Counted from the stretch's first letter, positions 11,751 to 20,913 are shown. The stretch: DNA of 64,000 nt from an uncultured bacterium (GCA_949291115.1 CASETY010000007.1:1-64000); one strand, 5' to 3'. Program-made: numbers and translations. Notes: generated by a model not told the origin, from the sequence alone.

Positions 11751-12464
11751 ATGAAAGTTTTAATGATGGGCGACTCAACAATGCAATTTAATAATATTTA
11801 TAAATATCCTCAAACTGGCTGGGCCCAAGCCTTAACCCTATTTTTAAAAACAAATATTAATATTTTAAATTTCGCTAAAAACGGAAGAAGCACTAAAAGT
11901 TTTATTGAACAAGGTCGTTTTAATGCTTTACTTCAAGAAGTAGAAGCAGGCGATTATGTAATTTGTTCATTTGGTCATAACGATGAAAAAGCGGCCGATC
12001 CTTTAAGATATACAAGACCTAATGTTGAATATGTAGAAAATTTAGCTTATTTTGCGAAAGAGGTTACTAGTAAAAACGCTAATATTATTTTTACAACACC
12101 TATTTGTAGACATAATTTTGTTGATGGTAAATGCGTTGAAACTCATGAAGAATACCGTAAGGCTATGCTAGATTTTTGTCATAATAATAACTATTTATGT
12201 ATCGATTTAGATGGCTTAACCTTAGATTTATATAATAAATTAGGTGAAGAAGAAACTAAAAAGTTCCACATGATTTTTAAAGAAAATGTCTATAAAAACT
12301 ATCCAGAAGGCAAAGATGATCACACCCATTTAAAGCCAGAAGGAGCTATAATGGTTGCGACTTTATTTTGTGAAGCTATTCAAAAAACAAATTCAAAATT
12401 TAATGAACTTCTTATCCCATATGAAGAACAAGATGATTTTGATAAATATATGTTACAAGACTAA
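11751..12464 (+). CDS. SGNH hydrolase, rhamnogalacturonan acetylesterase-like
   Basis: A 237-residue SGNH/GDSL-type esterase. Block I is MGDSTMQ (nucleophile Ser about residue 9), block II Gly in NFAKNGRSTKSF, block III FGHNDEK, and block V catalytic Asp/His in DHTHLKPEGA. This set matches carbohydrate esterase family 12 (RhgT-like), which removes acetyl groups from pectin. There is no signal peptide, so it would act inside the cell on imported oligosaccharides. The pectin genes at 16477-19772 support the substrate. Confidence 0.82.
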   Translation: MKVLMMGDSTMQFNNIYKYPQTGWAQALTLFLKTNINILNFAKNGRSTKSFIEQGRFNALLQEVEAGDYVICSFGHNDEKAADPLRYTRPNVEYVENLAYFAKEVTSKNANIIFTTPICRHNFVDGKCVETHEEYRKAMLDFCHNNNYLCIDLDGLTLDLYNKLGEEETKKFHMIFKENVYKNYPEGKDDHTHLKPEGAIMVATLFCEAIQKTNSKFNELLIPYEEQDDFDKYMLQD

Positions 12465-12778
12465 TGTACGAAGTAGATTTCCACAAATATACACTAAATA
12501 ATGCTTTGGAACAATTAAATATTACTATTAAATTCGCTAAAAATAGTAGATTTAAGGTAGTAGCTTTAATAGTTGGTTATGGTGCCAGTGGTAAAAGTCA
12601 TAAAATAAAAACTAATTTTGTTACTACCTTAGAAGAATATAAACAAAAGAAACTAATTAAAGATTATTTAAAAGGCGAGGATTTAGATATTTTTAATAAA
12701 AATTATCAAGAATTTAAATACAAAGAAGCTTTAAAAGAAGCTAAATATAATAAAGGAATAATATATGTGATTTTATGA
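12464..12778 (+). CDS. Small Smr-like domain protein
   Basis: A 104-residue protein. The start (VDFHKYTLNNALEQL) and the later VALIVGYGASGKSHKIKT match the layout of Smr (small MutS-related) domains: an Asp-hydrophobic-His motif, a helix, then a Gly-rich loop. Smr domains are found in nucleases acting on RNA or DNA. The motif matches are loose, so the assignment is tentative. It overlaps its neighbours on both sides (TAATG before, ATGATA after), so it is translated with them. Confidence 0.5.
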   Translation: MYEVDFHKYTLNNALEQLNITIKFAKNSRFKVVALIVGYGASGKSHKIKTNFVTTLEEYKQKKLIKDYLKGEDLDIFNKNYQEFKYKEALKEAKYNKGIIYVIL

Positions 12779-13236
12779 TAAGAGAAGTTAAAGAAAATGA
12801 ATTAGAAACATTGTTAGCCTTAATTAAAGAAATGGCTAAATATGAAAAATTAACTAACGAAGTAACTGCGACTACTAAAACACTTTATCAAAGTATTTTT
12901 ATTGAAAAGGGTTTAAAAGCTTGTTTCATTGAAGAAGAAAAAATAGTAGGTTACTTACTTTATTTCTATAACTATTCGTCATTTACAGGCACAGCTAATA
13001 TTTATATTGAAGATATTTTTGTTAAAGAAGCTTATCGTAAAAAAGGGTATGGTCAAGCTTGTTTTAAATATCTAGCTCAAGAAGCTTTGAAAATTAATGC
13101 CAAAAGAATAGACTGGGTATGTTTAGATTGGAATGAAAAGAGCTTAGCTTTTTATCAAAAAATGGGAGCTAAAAAATTAGATTGTTGGGTTTTACACCGT
13201 TTAGATGAAGAAGCTATTAAAAAGTTGGCTTCATAA
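12775..13236 (+). CDS. GNAT family N-acetyltransferase
   Basis: A 153-residue GNAT protein with the acetyl-CoA pyrophosphate-binding loop YRKKGYGQACFKYL and the C-terminal DWNEKSLAFYQKMGAKK motif. It resembles the diamine/spermidine acetyltransferase-like group (SSAT), but the substrate cannot be fixed. It overlaps the previous gene by 4 bp. Confidence 0.85.
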   Translation: MIREVKENELETLLALIKEMAKYEKLTNEVTATTKTLYQSIFIEKGLKACFIEEEKIVGYLLYFYNYSSFTGTANIYIEDIFVKEAYRKKGYGQACFKYLAQEALKINAKRIDWVCLDWNEKSLAFYQKMGAKKLDCWVLHRLDEEAIKKLAS

Positions 13237-13255
13237 AAAAGAAAGGAGAAGTATA

Positions 13256-14551
13256 ATGACTTATAAATGCATAGATAATACTTTTGATGGTAAAGGAGTT
13301 TTTATCATTGATGGTAAAAAAGTCTTTGTCAATGGTATTTTAAAAGATGAAGAAGTTGAATTAGAAAAAAAGAAACATTATGTTTTAAAGAAAGTTGTTA
13401 AGCCTTCTCCTAAAAGAATCAAAGTAGAATGCCCTTATTTTTTAGAATGTGGTGGTTGTCAATATTTAAATATTGATTATGAAGAAGAAATTAAGATTAA
13501 AGAAACTTATTTGAAACAATTATTTTATAATGAAATTAAATTAACTAAATTAGCTAATCCTTATAATTATCGTAATAAAGTTCAATATACTTTTAATACT
13601 AGTAAAACTAATAATTTAACACTTGGTTTATTTAAAGAAAGAACCAATGAATTATTTACGGTAAATAATTGTCTTTTGCATCATAAAAGAATCGAAGAAG
13701 CGGCTTACAAAGTTTTAGAAATATTAAAAAAGTATAAACTAAAAGCTTATGATAAAGACACTAAAAAAGGCATCTTAAGATATATGTTATTTAGATATAG
13801 TAATTATAAAGATGAACTATTATTGTGTTTTGTCTTAGGTAGTGAAATATTACCAAAAAGAAAAGAAATCATTAAAGAGATAGTTAATTTAAATTTAAAG
13901 ATTACGACTATCGTTGAAAACTATAATTTTCGTAATACACCAATTGTACTTGGTGAAAAAAGTAAAGTAATTTATGGTAGTGGATATATCTTAGATAAAA
14001 TAGTTGATAAAGTATTTTTAGTAGGCGAAAGCACATTTTATCAAATTAATAGTGAAGGCGTAAAAACACTTTATTCTAAAGCCATAGAAATGGCTAAACT
14101 AAAGAAAAATCAGGTGTTAGTAGATGCTTATAGTGGCGTTGGCACAATTGGTTTAATTTGTGCCGATAAAGTAAAAGAAGTTATAAGCATTGAAATAAAT
14201 AAAGAATCAGTAAAAGCAGCTATTAATAATGCCAAATTAAATAAAATTAATAATGTTAAATTTGTAGCTGGTGACGCTACTGTTAAGTTAGCAGAATACG
14301 CTAAAACTAATTTAAAAGTAGATTGCTTAATCATGGATCCACCAAGAGAAGGGTCAACTTATAAATTTATCAAAACAATTAATGATTTAAAAGTTAAAAA
14401 AGTCATCTACATATCTTGTAATCCAGAAACATTAAAAAGAGACTTAGATATCTTCCAAACATTAAATTATAAAATTGAACATATGGAAGCAGTGGATATG
14501 TTTGCAAGAACAGCTAATATTGAAACTATTTGTGTATTAAGTTTAAAATAA
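13256..14551 (+). CDS. RlmD/TrmA-type RNA (uracil-5-)-methyltransferase
   Basis: A 431-residue class I methyltransferase that makes 5-methyluridine in rRNA (or tRNA). It has a short N-terminal TRAM-like region, an iron-sulfur motif CPYFLECGGC, SAM-binding VDAYSGVGTIGL, the catalytic MDPPREGS and the nucleophile cysteine in SCNPETLKRD. I chose the ATG at 13256 (AAAGGAG upstream) over a longer frame starting at 13205 inside the GNAT gene. RlmCD-like by length and motifs. Confidence 0.88.
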   Translation: MTYKCIDNTFDGKGVFIIDGKKVFVNGILKDEEVELEKKKHYVLKKVVKPSPKRIKVECPYFLECGGCQYLNIDYEEEIKIKETYLKQLFYNEIKLTKLANPYNYRNKVQYTFNTSKTNNLTLGLFKERTNELFTVNNCLLHHKRIEEAAYKVLEILKKYKLKAYDKDTKKGILRYMLFRYSNYKDELLLCFVLGSEILPKRKEIIKEIVNLNLKITTIVENYNFRNTPIVLGEKSKVIYGSGYILDKIVDKVFLVGESTFYQINSEGVKTLYSKAIEMAKLKKNQVLVDAYSGVGTIGLICADKVKEVISIEINKESVKAAINNAKLNKINNVKFVAGDATVKLAEYAKTNLKVDCLIMDPPREGSTYKFIKTINDLKVKKVIYISCNPETLKRDLDIFQTLNYKIEHMEAVDMFARTANIETICVLSLK

Positions 14552-14555
14552 TAAA

Positions 14556-14600
14556 AATAACCATTAATTCAAGATGATTGAACTAATGGTTATTTTATTA
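14556..14600. terminator. Bidirectional terminator
   Basis: A 17-bp stem with one G-T pair, AATAACCATTAATTCAA (14556-14572) with 14578-14594, lies between two convergent genes and has T-rich flanks on both sides. It serves the methyltransferase gene and the minus-strand ybaK-like gene. Confidence 0.85.
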
Positions 14601-14607
14601 GTTAGTT

Positions 14608-15081
14608 TTATTGAATGATATTTTTAAAATCACAATCAATTACTTTAGCTAAATCATGAGGACTCATTACTATTTGATAGCCTATTTTCCCAGCTGAAAA
14701 GACTATTTCTTCTGCCATTAAAGAAGAGATATCAATTATAGTTTTATAACTGTGTTTCATACCGATAGGACTACAACCACCTCTTATATAACCAGTTACA
14801 TTTGTTAAGTCTTTTAAAGGTAACATGCTAATGCTTTTTTCCCCGACTGCTTTGCTAGCTTTTTTTAAGTCGAGATTTTCTAAAACAGGTATCATAAAAA
14901 CGTAGTACTTTTTAGTTTTACTTACTCCTACTAAAGTTTTGAAGACATTTTCAGGATTTTTATTTAATAAATTGGCTACCTCGCTACCGTTAATGAATTC
15001 TTTTTCTTTATGGGCATATTCTAATGTTTCATATTTTATTTTGTGTTCATCTAAGATGCGCATTGCATTTGTTTTAAGCAT
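14608..15081 (-). CDS. ybaK: Cys-tRNA(Pro)/Cys-tRNA(Cys) deacylase, YbaK/EbsC family
   Basis: A 157-residue editing-domain protein that removes mischarged amino acids from tRNA. Recognised by FKTLVGVSKTKKYYVFMIP, a conserved Lys-rich strand (LKKASKAVGEKSI) and the GYIRGGCSPIGMK loop that is diagnostic for YbaK. I prefer the ATG at 15081 because GGTGAT lies 4 bases upstream; a start at 15093 has no such site. Confidence 0.92.
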   Translation of the reverse strand: MLKTNAMRILDEHKIKYETLEYAHKEKEFINGSEVANLLNKNPENVFKTLVGVSKTKKYYVFMIPVLENLDLKKASKAVGEKSISMLPLKDLTNVTGYIRGGCSPIGMKHSYKTIIDISSLMAEEIVFSAGKIGYQIVMSPHDLAKVIDCDFKNIIQ

Positions 15082-15167
15082 AAAAATCACCATATATTAT
15101 TATAGTAAATTTTATTCTTTTTGGCTATATATAAGTTTTATTTGTAAGTGTTTTTTTAAATTAGCAT

Positions 15168-15196
15168 TTGAAAAATGAGCTATTTTAATGTATAAT
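15168..15196 (+). promoter_or_regulatory. Promoter of unknown gene-xpt operon
   Basis: TTGAAA (15168-15173) and TATAAT (15191-15196) with a 17-bp spacer. I looked for a purine riboswitch between here and 15233 and saw none; the leader is only about 30 nt. Confidence 0.75.
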
Positions 15197-15232
15197 AACT
15201 TTGTAGTATGGCTTTAAAAAGAAGGTGTTAAT

Positions 15233-15811
15233 TTGAAAACCAATATTAAATATAAAGCTTTAGATTTTTTAGACTTAGCTAATAAATTAATAACAAATGA
15301 ATGGGTAATTAAGGATTTACCATTTGAAATTAGAAAAGTTCAAAATGAAGGAGCTTATAATAAAGAATTAGTACCTATTAGTAGTGAAGAAGAAGATTTT
15401 GAATTAATTTTATTAGATAAGATTTTTTTAATGAATAAAGTATTAAAGAATGTTAATTCAGATATTTTAAAGCACATTAATATTTTTTTAAATGCAAATG
15501 TGAAAGATTCATTATGTTATACTGATTTTATTTTAATTCGATTTAATAAAATATTTGTTGTTGAATTTTCTTATCAACTTGTAAGTGTCGTTAATCACAA
15601 TGAATTAAAAGAAGCGAAGGTTCAATTTTTTACTCAACAAATTGAACAATGTTTAAAACGCTATTTACCAGTAGATACAGTAGTTAAGACTTTTAATTTC
15701 GTTATTAAAGATGATAAGTATAACAATGGTAATATTGAACGTTTAGCTCAAGAGATCAATAATTACTATGAAAAAACCACAAGTAAGGAATTATTAAAGA
15801 TACTAAGATGA
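15233..15811 (+). CDS. Unknown protein encoded with xpt
   Basis: A 192-residue soluble protein starting with TTG after GAAGGTG. No motif I can name. The middle (about 95-125) has alternating hydrophobic strands, including DFILIRFNKIFVVEFSY, that faintly recall a nuclease-like D..E strand pair, but the usual Lys is missing. Its stop overlaps the xpt start by 4 bp, so the two proteins are made together. Confidence 0.7.
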   Translation: MKTNIKYKALDFLDLANKLITNEWVIKDLPFEIRKVQNEGAYNKELVPISSEEEDFELILLDKIFLMNKVLKNVNSDILKHINIFLNANVKDSLCYTDFILIRFNKIFVVEFSYQLVSVVNHNELKEAKVQFFTQQIEQCLKRYLPVDTVVKTFNFVIKDDKYNNGNIERLAQEINNYYEKTTSKELLKILR

Positions 15812-16386
15812 AAGCATTAGAAGAATATATAGTTAAGTATGGACAAATTAAGTCTAAAGACATTTTAAAAGTTGATAATTTTTTAAATCAATTAGTTGAT
15901 ATTAAAATGTTAAGAGAAATGGCTAAAGAATGGTATTTACATTTTAAAGATAAAGGGGTTACTAAAGTCTTAACAATTGAAGCTTCTGGCATAGCTTTAG
16001 CTACTTTAACTGCTTCTTTATTTGATGTGCCGGTTTTATTTGCGAAAAAAGGCCTTTCTTCTAATATGAGTAGTAATTTATATCAAGCTAAAGTATTTTC
16101 TTTTACGCATAATAACATGAATAATATCTTTGTTGATAAGAATTATTTATTAAAAAATGATAAAGTTTTAATTATTGATGATTTTTTAGCTAATGGGCAA
16201 GCAGTTATGGGCCTTTTAGATTTATGTTATCAAGCTAAAGCAAAAGTAGTTGGTATTGGTATTGCGATTGAAAAAGGTTTTCAAAAAGCTGGGGATATGT
16301 TAAGAAGCAAGGGTTATGATTTAAAGAGTTTAGCTATTATTGAAGAAATGGATCCAGTTAATAAAATAATTAAGTTTAAAGGCTAA
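15808..16386 (+). CDS. xpt: Xanthine phosphoribosyltransferase
   Basis: A 192-residue type I phosphoribosyltransferase that converts xanthine and PRPP to XMP (purine salvage). The PRPP-binding loop is VLIIDDFLANGQA; the N-terminal YVKYGQIKSKDILKVDNFLNQ and IEASGIALA blocks are typical of Xpt. Coupled to the unknown gene upstream instead of the usual pbuX permease. Confidence 0.93.
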   Translation: MKALEEYIVKYGQIKSKDILKVDNFLNQLVDIKMLREMAKEWYLHFKDKGVTKVLTIEASGIALATLTASLFDVPVLFAKKGLSSNMSSNLYQAKVFSFTHNNMNNIFVDKNYLLKNDKVLIIDDFLANGQAVMGLLDLCYQAKAKVVGIGIAIEKGFQKAGDMLRSKGYDLKSLAIIEEMDPVNKIIKFKG

Positions 16387-16400
16387 TAAGCCTTTTTTCT
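16379..16400 (+). terminator. xpt terminator
   Basis: AAGGCT (16379-16384) pairs with AGCCTT (16389-16394), followed by TTTTTCTTT. The stem overlaps the xpt stop codon. Confidence 0.85.
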
Positions 16401-16445
16401 TTAGTTATTTTTTGTGCAAAAATTACCACTATTTTTTTTGTATTA

Positions 16446-16454
16446 TGGTATAAT
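16446..16454 (+). promoter_or_regulatory. Extended -10 promoter of pectin genes
   Basis: TGG-TATAAT at 16446-16454, 22 bp before the start of the FG-GAP gene; AGAAAGAAGTGAT is the ribosome-binding region. No good -35. Confidence 0.6.
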
Positions 16455-16476
16455 TTTTTTAGAAAGAAGTGATAGT

Positions 16477-18438
16477 ATGAAGTATATAGAAGAAGATTTT
16501 AAGGATTTCCCAATTGGTGAGTTTCCTTATGACCATGAACATTCGGCCTTAGGTGAATACCATTTTATAGATTATCCAGGTTATAAAGGTAATTTTTATG
16601 ACCCAATTACTAATCATCAATGGCGTAGTAAAGATGGTTCATGGCTGGTAGTTAGCGATGGGAAGAATCATTTTTTAGAACAAAATCGTGGAGATGAATC
16701 AACTAATGCTTTCAAAGATGTTTATTCATTGTTAGTTCATAAAAAATATTTATACGAACCTTATGTTTTAGAAAGTAGAATAATGCCACTTTCTATTTTA
16801 GATAATGTTGGTTATGCCTTTAGTTATCATACTTCGCGTAATTATTATGCATTTTTAATGAATGATACAAAATTAAAATTGATATATCGTTATGATGATA
16901 CTTTTGAAACTTTAGCAGAAACTAGTTATGATTATAAATCATTAGAATTTTATGATATTAGGATTGAAGTTGATTTTGATACTAAAGTATTTCTTAATAA
17001 TAACCTTGTTTTAAAAGCGAAACTTGATAGAATAGATGGAAAAGTAGCTTTTTTAGCGAAAGCATTAGTTCGTTATGATGGTTTAGTGGTTGAACTAAAT
17101 GAAGAAAATTATTTAAGACAAATAACTAAAGAAAAAGAAGAATCATTAAGAATAATTAATAAACAAAGTGAATATCCAAGACTAAAATGTATTAAAAAAA
17201 TAGATCTTCAAAATTTTGGTTCAGCTAGACAATTAAGAATAGCTAGATATGAAGGCAATTGTTACTTCCTCTTAGCACAACATCAAAAAAGATATATGCG
17301 TGATAGTTTTGCAAGGCTTTCATCTTTAACTTGTTTTGATATTGATGGCAATGTATTATGGACTAAAGGGGAACCAAATAATAATATAGAATTTACTAGA
17401 ATTAGTTGCGATTTGCCATTTCAAATAAGTGATATTAATAATGATGGTAAATTAGAAGTTATTTATAGTATTGATTTTAAAGTTTATATTTGTGATTTAC
17501 TAACAGGCAAGGTAATTGAAGAGTTTAAAACCCCAATTATTCATAATGATGAACTTGTTAAAAATGAGCCTTTCTACCACTTAAATGTTGATGCGTTAAG
17601 GGTGGCAGATTTTGAAGGGTTAGGTTACCAAGGTGATTTAATATTAAAAGATCGCTATCAAAATGTCTATGCCTTAGATAAAAATAGAAAAATATTATTT
17701 AGATATCATCACAAAAACACAGGCCATTTCCCTTATATTGATGATTTTGATGGTGATGGTAAAGATGAAATGTTTGTTGGTTATGATTTAATAGACCATG
17801 ATGGTAAAATGTTATTTAGTTTACCATTAAATAGTGATCATACTGATGAAATTATTTATACCAATTTAAAAGTAGGCGGACCTAAATATTTAATATTAGC
17901 ATCTGGTAATGAAGGAGTTAATATTGTTGATTTGAAAGGTAATATCGTAAAGCATAATAATATTGGTCATGCGCAGAGAATTAGTGTTGCGAACTACGAT
18001 CTTGGAAAAGAAGGATATGAGATAGTAGCTACTGCCTTTTGGGGTTCTCCTGGTATCACAAGAATTTATGATTGTTGTGGCAATCTTTTAAAAGAAAAAG
18101 AATTTATTACTAATGGTAATCTAGTATCTCCAGTTTTATATGATGGTAAGCATTTCTTATTTTTAAGTAATGCTAGTTTAGAAGAAGGCGGCTTGTATGA
18201 TTCTAATTTAGATTTAGTAGTGCCTTTTTTAGATGATGGTCATCCTACTTTAACTTGTGAAGTGTTTGATGTTGATGGTGATGGAATAGATGAAATAATA
18301 TGTTTTGATGAACATAATATGTGGATATATAAGGCTGAAAGTTATAGCTTAGTTGATGAAAAATATGAACGTTATAAAGAAAATGCTTTTTCTAATTATC
18401 GTGGTGAATTTATAGTATTAAAGGAGAAAAATAAATAA
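16477..18438 (+). CDS. LamG-like plus FG-GAP beta-propeller protein, PL11-like
   Basis: A 653-residue protein. About 1-215 looks like a concanavalin/LamG-type beta sandwich; from about 245 to the end are FG-GAP-type repeats with calcium-binding loops DINNDGKLEV, DDFDGDGKDEMF and DVDGDGIDEII. This layout is found in rhamnogalacturonan lyase-like and related propeller proteins. There is no signal peptide, so it would be cytoplasmic. Start ATG 16477 is right after the promoter; a longer frame begins upstream of the -10. Its stop overlaps the GH28 start region (one operon). Confidence 0.65.
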   Translation: MKYIEEDFKDFPIGEFPYDHEHSALGEYHFIDYPGYKGNFYDPITNHQWRSKDGSWLVVSDGKNHFLEQNRGDESTNAFKDVYSLLVHKKYLYEPYVLESRIMPLSILDNVGYAFSYHTSRNYYAFLMNDTKLKLIYRYDDTFETLAETSYDYKSLEFYDIRIEVDFDTKVFLNNNLVLKAKLDRIDGKVAFLAKALVRYDGLVVELNEENYLRQITKEKEESLRIINKQSEYPRLKCIKKIDLQNFGSARQLRIARYEGNCYFLLAQHQKRYMRDSFARLSSLTCFDIDGNVLWTKGEPNNNIEFTRISCDLPFQISDINNDGKLEVIYSIDFKVYICDLLTGKVIEEFKTPIIHNDELVKNEPFYHLNVDALRVADFEGLGYQGDLILKDRYQNVYALDKNRKILFRYHHKNTGHFPYIDDFDGDGKDEMFVGYDLIDHDGKMLFSLPLNSDHTDEIIYTNLKVGGPKYLILASGNEGVNIVDLKGNIVKHNNIGHAQRISVANYDLGKEGYEIVATAFWGSPGITRIYDCCGNLLKEKEFITNGNLVSPVLYDGKHFLFLSNASLEEGGLYDSNLDLVVPFLDDGHPTLTCEVFDVDGDGIDEIICFDEHNMWIYKAESYSLVDEKYERYKENAFSNYRGEFIVLKEKNK

Positions 18439-19772
18439 TGAAAAACACTGTAATAAAGCCAATTTTTAATAATTTTGAAGTTGACGCATCTAAATATAGC
18501 GGCCCCTCTTTTATTCAAGATGCAATTGATGAAGTAGAAAAAAATGGTGGTGGGTATGTTTATATACCTAAAGGCTATTATATTTCTAAACCTATTTATT
18601 TAAAAAGTGGCGTCTGTTTAAAAACAGAAGTTGGTACTTTTATAAGTTTTAAAAAGAATAAAGAATGGTATCCTTTATATTTAAATGATTATGAAGGTGT
18701 TAAAAGAATTAGAGCTATTTCACCTATTAATATGATTGACGCTACTAATGTTGGTATTATTGGTAAAGGTATTTTTGATGGTGATGGTTTTAACTGGCGC
18801 CCTTTAAAAGAATTTAAAGTGCCAGCTAAATTCTTTAAAGAATGCTTAGCTAAGTCAAACACTTATATTGAAACAAAAGAAGGAAAGATTTGGTATCCAA
18901 CTAAGTCTAGTTTAGAACTTGCCTTAATGGGAGATGAACCAATGCCAACTGAAGAAAATGTTAAAAAGTATCAAGATAATTTTGATTATTTTAGGCCAGT
19001 TTTTGTAAAAATTCAAAATTGTGATAAAGTATTATTAGATGGTCCTACCTTTAGAAATAGTCCGGCTTGGAATGTTCATCCTTTATTTTCTACTAATTTA
19101 ACAGTTATTAATTGTAATATTTATAATGACCATTTTGCCCAAAATGGTGATGGTATAGATATAGAATCATGTCATGATGTTTTGTTTAAAGATAATGTAG
19201 TTTCTGTTGGTGATGATGGTATTTGTATTAAATCTGGCAAAAACAGAGAAGCGCGAGCTATTAAAAAACCAACATATAATGTTTATATTTTAGATAATAT
19301 AGTTAATAGTGCTCATGGTGGTATTACTTTTGGTAGTGAAATGTCTAGAGGCATTTATGATGTTTATTGTTACAATAATACATTTGTTGGTACTGATACA
19401 GGCTTACGTTTTAAAACCCAAATTGGTCGTGGTGGTACAGTTAAAGATATCTTAATTGAAAACACAAGAATGTATAATATTAAGGAACAAGCTATTACTT
19501 TTACATGTGGTTATGAATTATATCGTATGGAAAATGAATCACGTGATGTTGTTAATCAAATAGCTGAAGATGATATTCCTGAATTTACTAATATTACTAT
19601 TAAAGATTTAGTTTGTGATGGCGCTAAAGAAGCTATTTCAATGAAAGGCTTAGAAGTTAGACCAATAAATAATATTCATTTTAAAGATATTCATATTACT
19701 GCTAAAAAGGATTATATTTTAGAACATACTAAAGATTTAACTTTTGAAAACGTAATTATTAATTTAGAATAA
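18438..19772 (+). CDS. GH28 polygalacturonase-family glycoside hydrolase
   Basis: A 444-residue right-handed parallel beta-helix enzyme. GH28 motifs are visible: QNGDGIDIES (NTD-equivalent), VSVGDDGICIKSG (catalytic Asp pair), AHGGITFGSEMSRG (His-Gly) and GLRFKTQIGRGG (RIK-equivalent). The family cleaves galacturonic-acid or rhamnogalacturonan linkages. No signal peptide, which points to exo-acting cleavage of imported pectin oligomers. Translationally coupled to the FG-GAP gene. Confidence 0.88.
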   Translation: MKNTVIKPIFNNFEVDASKYSGPSFIQDAIDEVEKNGGGYVYIPKGYYISKPIYLKSGVCLKTEVGTFISFKKNKEWYPLYLNDYEGVKRIRAISPINMIDATNVGIIGKGIFDGDGFNWRPLKEFKVPAKFFKECLAKSNTYIETKEGKIWYPTKSSLELALMGDEPMPTEENVKKYQDNFDYFRPVFVKIQNCDKVLLDGPTFRNSPAWNVHPLFSTNLTVINCNIYNDHFAQNGDGIDIESCHDVLFKDNVVSVGDDGICIKSGKNREARAIKKPTYNVYILDNIVNSAHGGITFGSEMSRGIYDVYCYNNTFVGTDTGLRFKTQIGRGGTVKDILIENTRMYNIKEQAITFTCGYELYRMENESRDVVNQIAEDDIPEFTNITIKDLVCDGAKEAISMKGLEVRPINNIHFKDIHITAKKDYILEHTKDLTFENVIINLE

Positions 19773-19835
19773 AGCTCTCCTTGTAAAAGATGGAAAAAAG
19801 TTGTAAAATAAAGAAAAAATAAAGGAGTAGTTTTT

Positions 19836-20747
19836 ATGGAAAGAAAATTAAGCTTAGTTATTTTAGCGGCAGGTATGGGTAGTCGCTATGGTGGTTTAAA
19901 ACAAATTGATCCAGTTACCGAAGAAAATGATAAAATAATTGATTTTTCAATCTATGATGCTTTAAAAGCTAATTTTAAAGAAGTAGTATTTATTATAAAA
20001 AAAGCAATTGAAAAAGACTTTAAAGAACAAGTTGGCGACAAAATAGCTAAACACATCCCAGTTAAATATGCTTATCAAGAAGTTGATAAAGTACCTAGTT
20101 GGTATGAAGTAGCTAAAGATAGAACTAAACCATGGGGAACAGGACATGCATTATTATGCGCAAAAGACTTAGTTGATAATGACTTTGCGATTATTAATGC
20201 GGATGACTATTATGGTCAAAATGCCTTTAACTTAATTTCAACTTTTAATAATGAACTTAAAGATGAAAGATTACATTTTGCCATGTTAGGCTATCACATT
20301 AAAAACACATTATCAGAAAACGGTAGTGTTGCTAGAGGTGTTTGCCAAATGGACGAAAACAATTATTTAAAAGAAATTAATGAAAGAAAAACAATTGTTA
20401 AAAAAGGCGATGGTGCTTCTTTCTTAAATGATGATGGTAAAACATGGACATATTTAAAAGGTGACACTTTAGTTTCTATGAATTTCTTCTATTTTACAAA
20501 AGAAATTTTTACTGAATTAGAAAATAAATTCAATGATTTTTTAAAAACAGTAAAAGACCCATTAAAAGAAGAATTCTACTTACCTATTTTTATTGGTGAC
20601 TTAATTAAAGAAAATAAAGCCACTGTAAAAGTCATTGAAACTAAAGATGTATGGTTTGGAGTAACTTATCAGGAAGATAAACCATTAGTTAAAGCTGAAT
20701 TTAAAAAATTAAAAGATAATAACAAATATCCAAAAAATTTATGGTAA
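19836..20747 (+). CDS. Sugar-phosphate nucleotidyltransferase
   Basis: A 303-residue protein with the nucleotidyltransferase loop LVILAAGMGSRYGGLKQ at the N-terminus and INADDYYG as the metal-binding motif. This is the fold that makes NDP-sugars from NTP and a sugar phosphate. PWGTGHALLCAK is the base-binding strand. It is similar to unnamed NTP-transferase proteins of Firmicutes; the sugar is not clear. It has an AAAGGAG site and is not tightly coupled to the pectin genes. Confidence 0.85.
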   Translation: MERKLSLVILAAGMGSRYGGLKQIDPVTEENDKIIDFSIYDALKANFKEVVFIIKKAIEKDFKEQVGDKIAKHIPVKYAYQEVDKVPSWYEVAKDRTKPWGTGHALLCAKDLVDNDFAIINADDYYGQNAFNLISTFNNELKDERLHFAMLGYHIKNTLSENGSVARGVCQMDENNYLKEINERKTIVKKGDGASFLNDDGKTWTYLKGDTLVSMNFFYFTKEIFTELENKFNDFLKTVKDPLKEEFYLPIFIGDLIKENKATVKVIETKDVWFGVTYQEDKPLVKAEFKKLKDNNKYPKNLW

Positions 20748-20756
20748 GAAAAAAGC

Positions 20757-20791
20757 GAGAATGTCTATAATATAGTGGACATTCTCTTTTT
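20757..20791 (+). terminator. Terminator before the CRISPR locus
   Basis: GAGAATGTC (20757-20765) pairs with GACATTCTC (20778-20786), followed by TTTTTATT. Confidence 0.9.
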
Positions 20792-20805
20792 ATTAACTGT
20801 TGTTG

Positions 20806-20834
20806 TTGACGTAGGTTTTAAATAAGCGTATAAT
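20806..20834 (+). promoter_or_regulatory. cas operon promoter
   Basis: TTGACG (20806-20811) and TATAAT (20829-20834), 17-bp spacer. The inferred start near 20841 gives a 140-nt cas9 leader that is antisense to the whole tracrRNA. Confidence 0.7.
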
Positions 20835-20840
20835 ATAAAT

Positions 20841-20907
20841 AAAAAAAGGACCAACAACTGGTCCATAAGATTTCGCTAAATGCTTATTTGCACTCGGTTT
20901 GTTAAAC
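20841..20907 (-). ncRNA. tracrRNA (type II-A)
   Basis: Read on the minus strand, the RNA starts with an anti-repeat: 13 nt (20908-20896) are exactly complementary to the middle of the CRISPR repeat (TGTTTAACAAACC), then a short bulge, then GTGCAAAT pairing with the repeat 5' end (with G-U pairs). Next is a nexus-like hairpin, ATAAG-C-ATTT with loop AGCG and AAAT-CTTAT, then a terminator hairpin GGACCA-GTTGT-TGGTCC and seven Ts ending at 20841. Length is about 67 nt. All parts of a Cas9 guide scaffold are present. Confidence 0.9.
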
Positions 20908-20913
20908 ACCAAT

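Noticed and set aside
15197-15232. Purine riboswitch before the xpt operon
   Set aside because: The leader is too short and shows none of the conserved purine-aptamer sequences.
20848-20864. GGACCA-ACAAC-TGGTCC as a plus-strand terminator or riboswitch in the cas9 leader
   Set aside because: The T-run lies on the minus strand, so it is the tracrRNA terminator.
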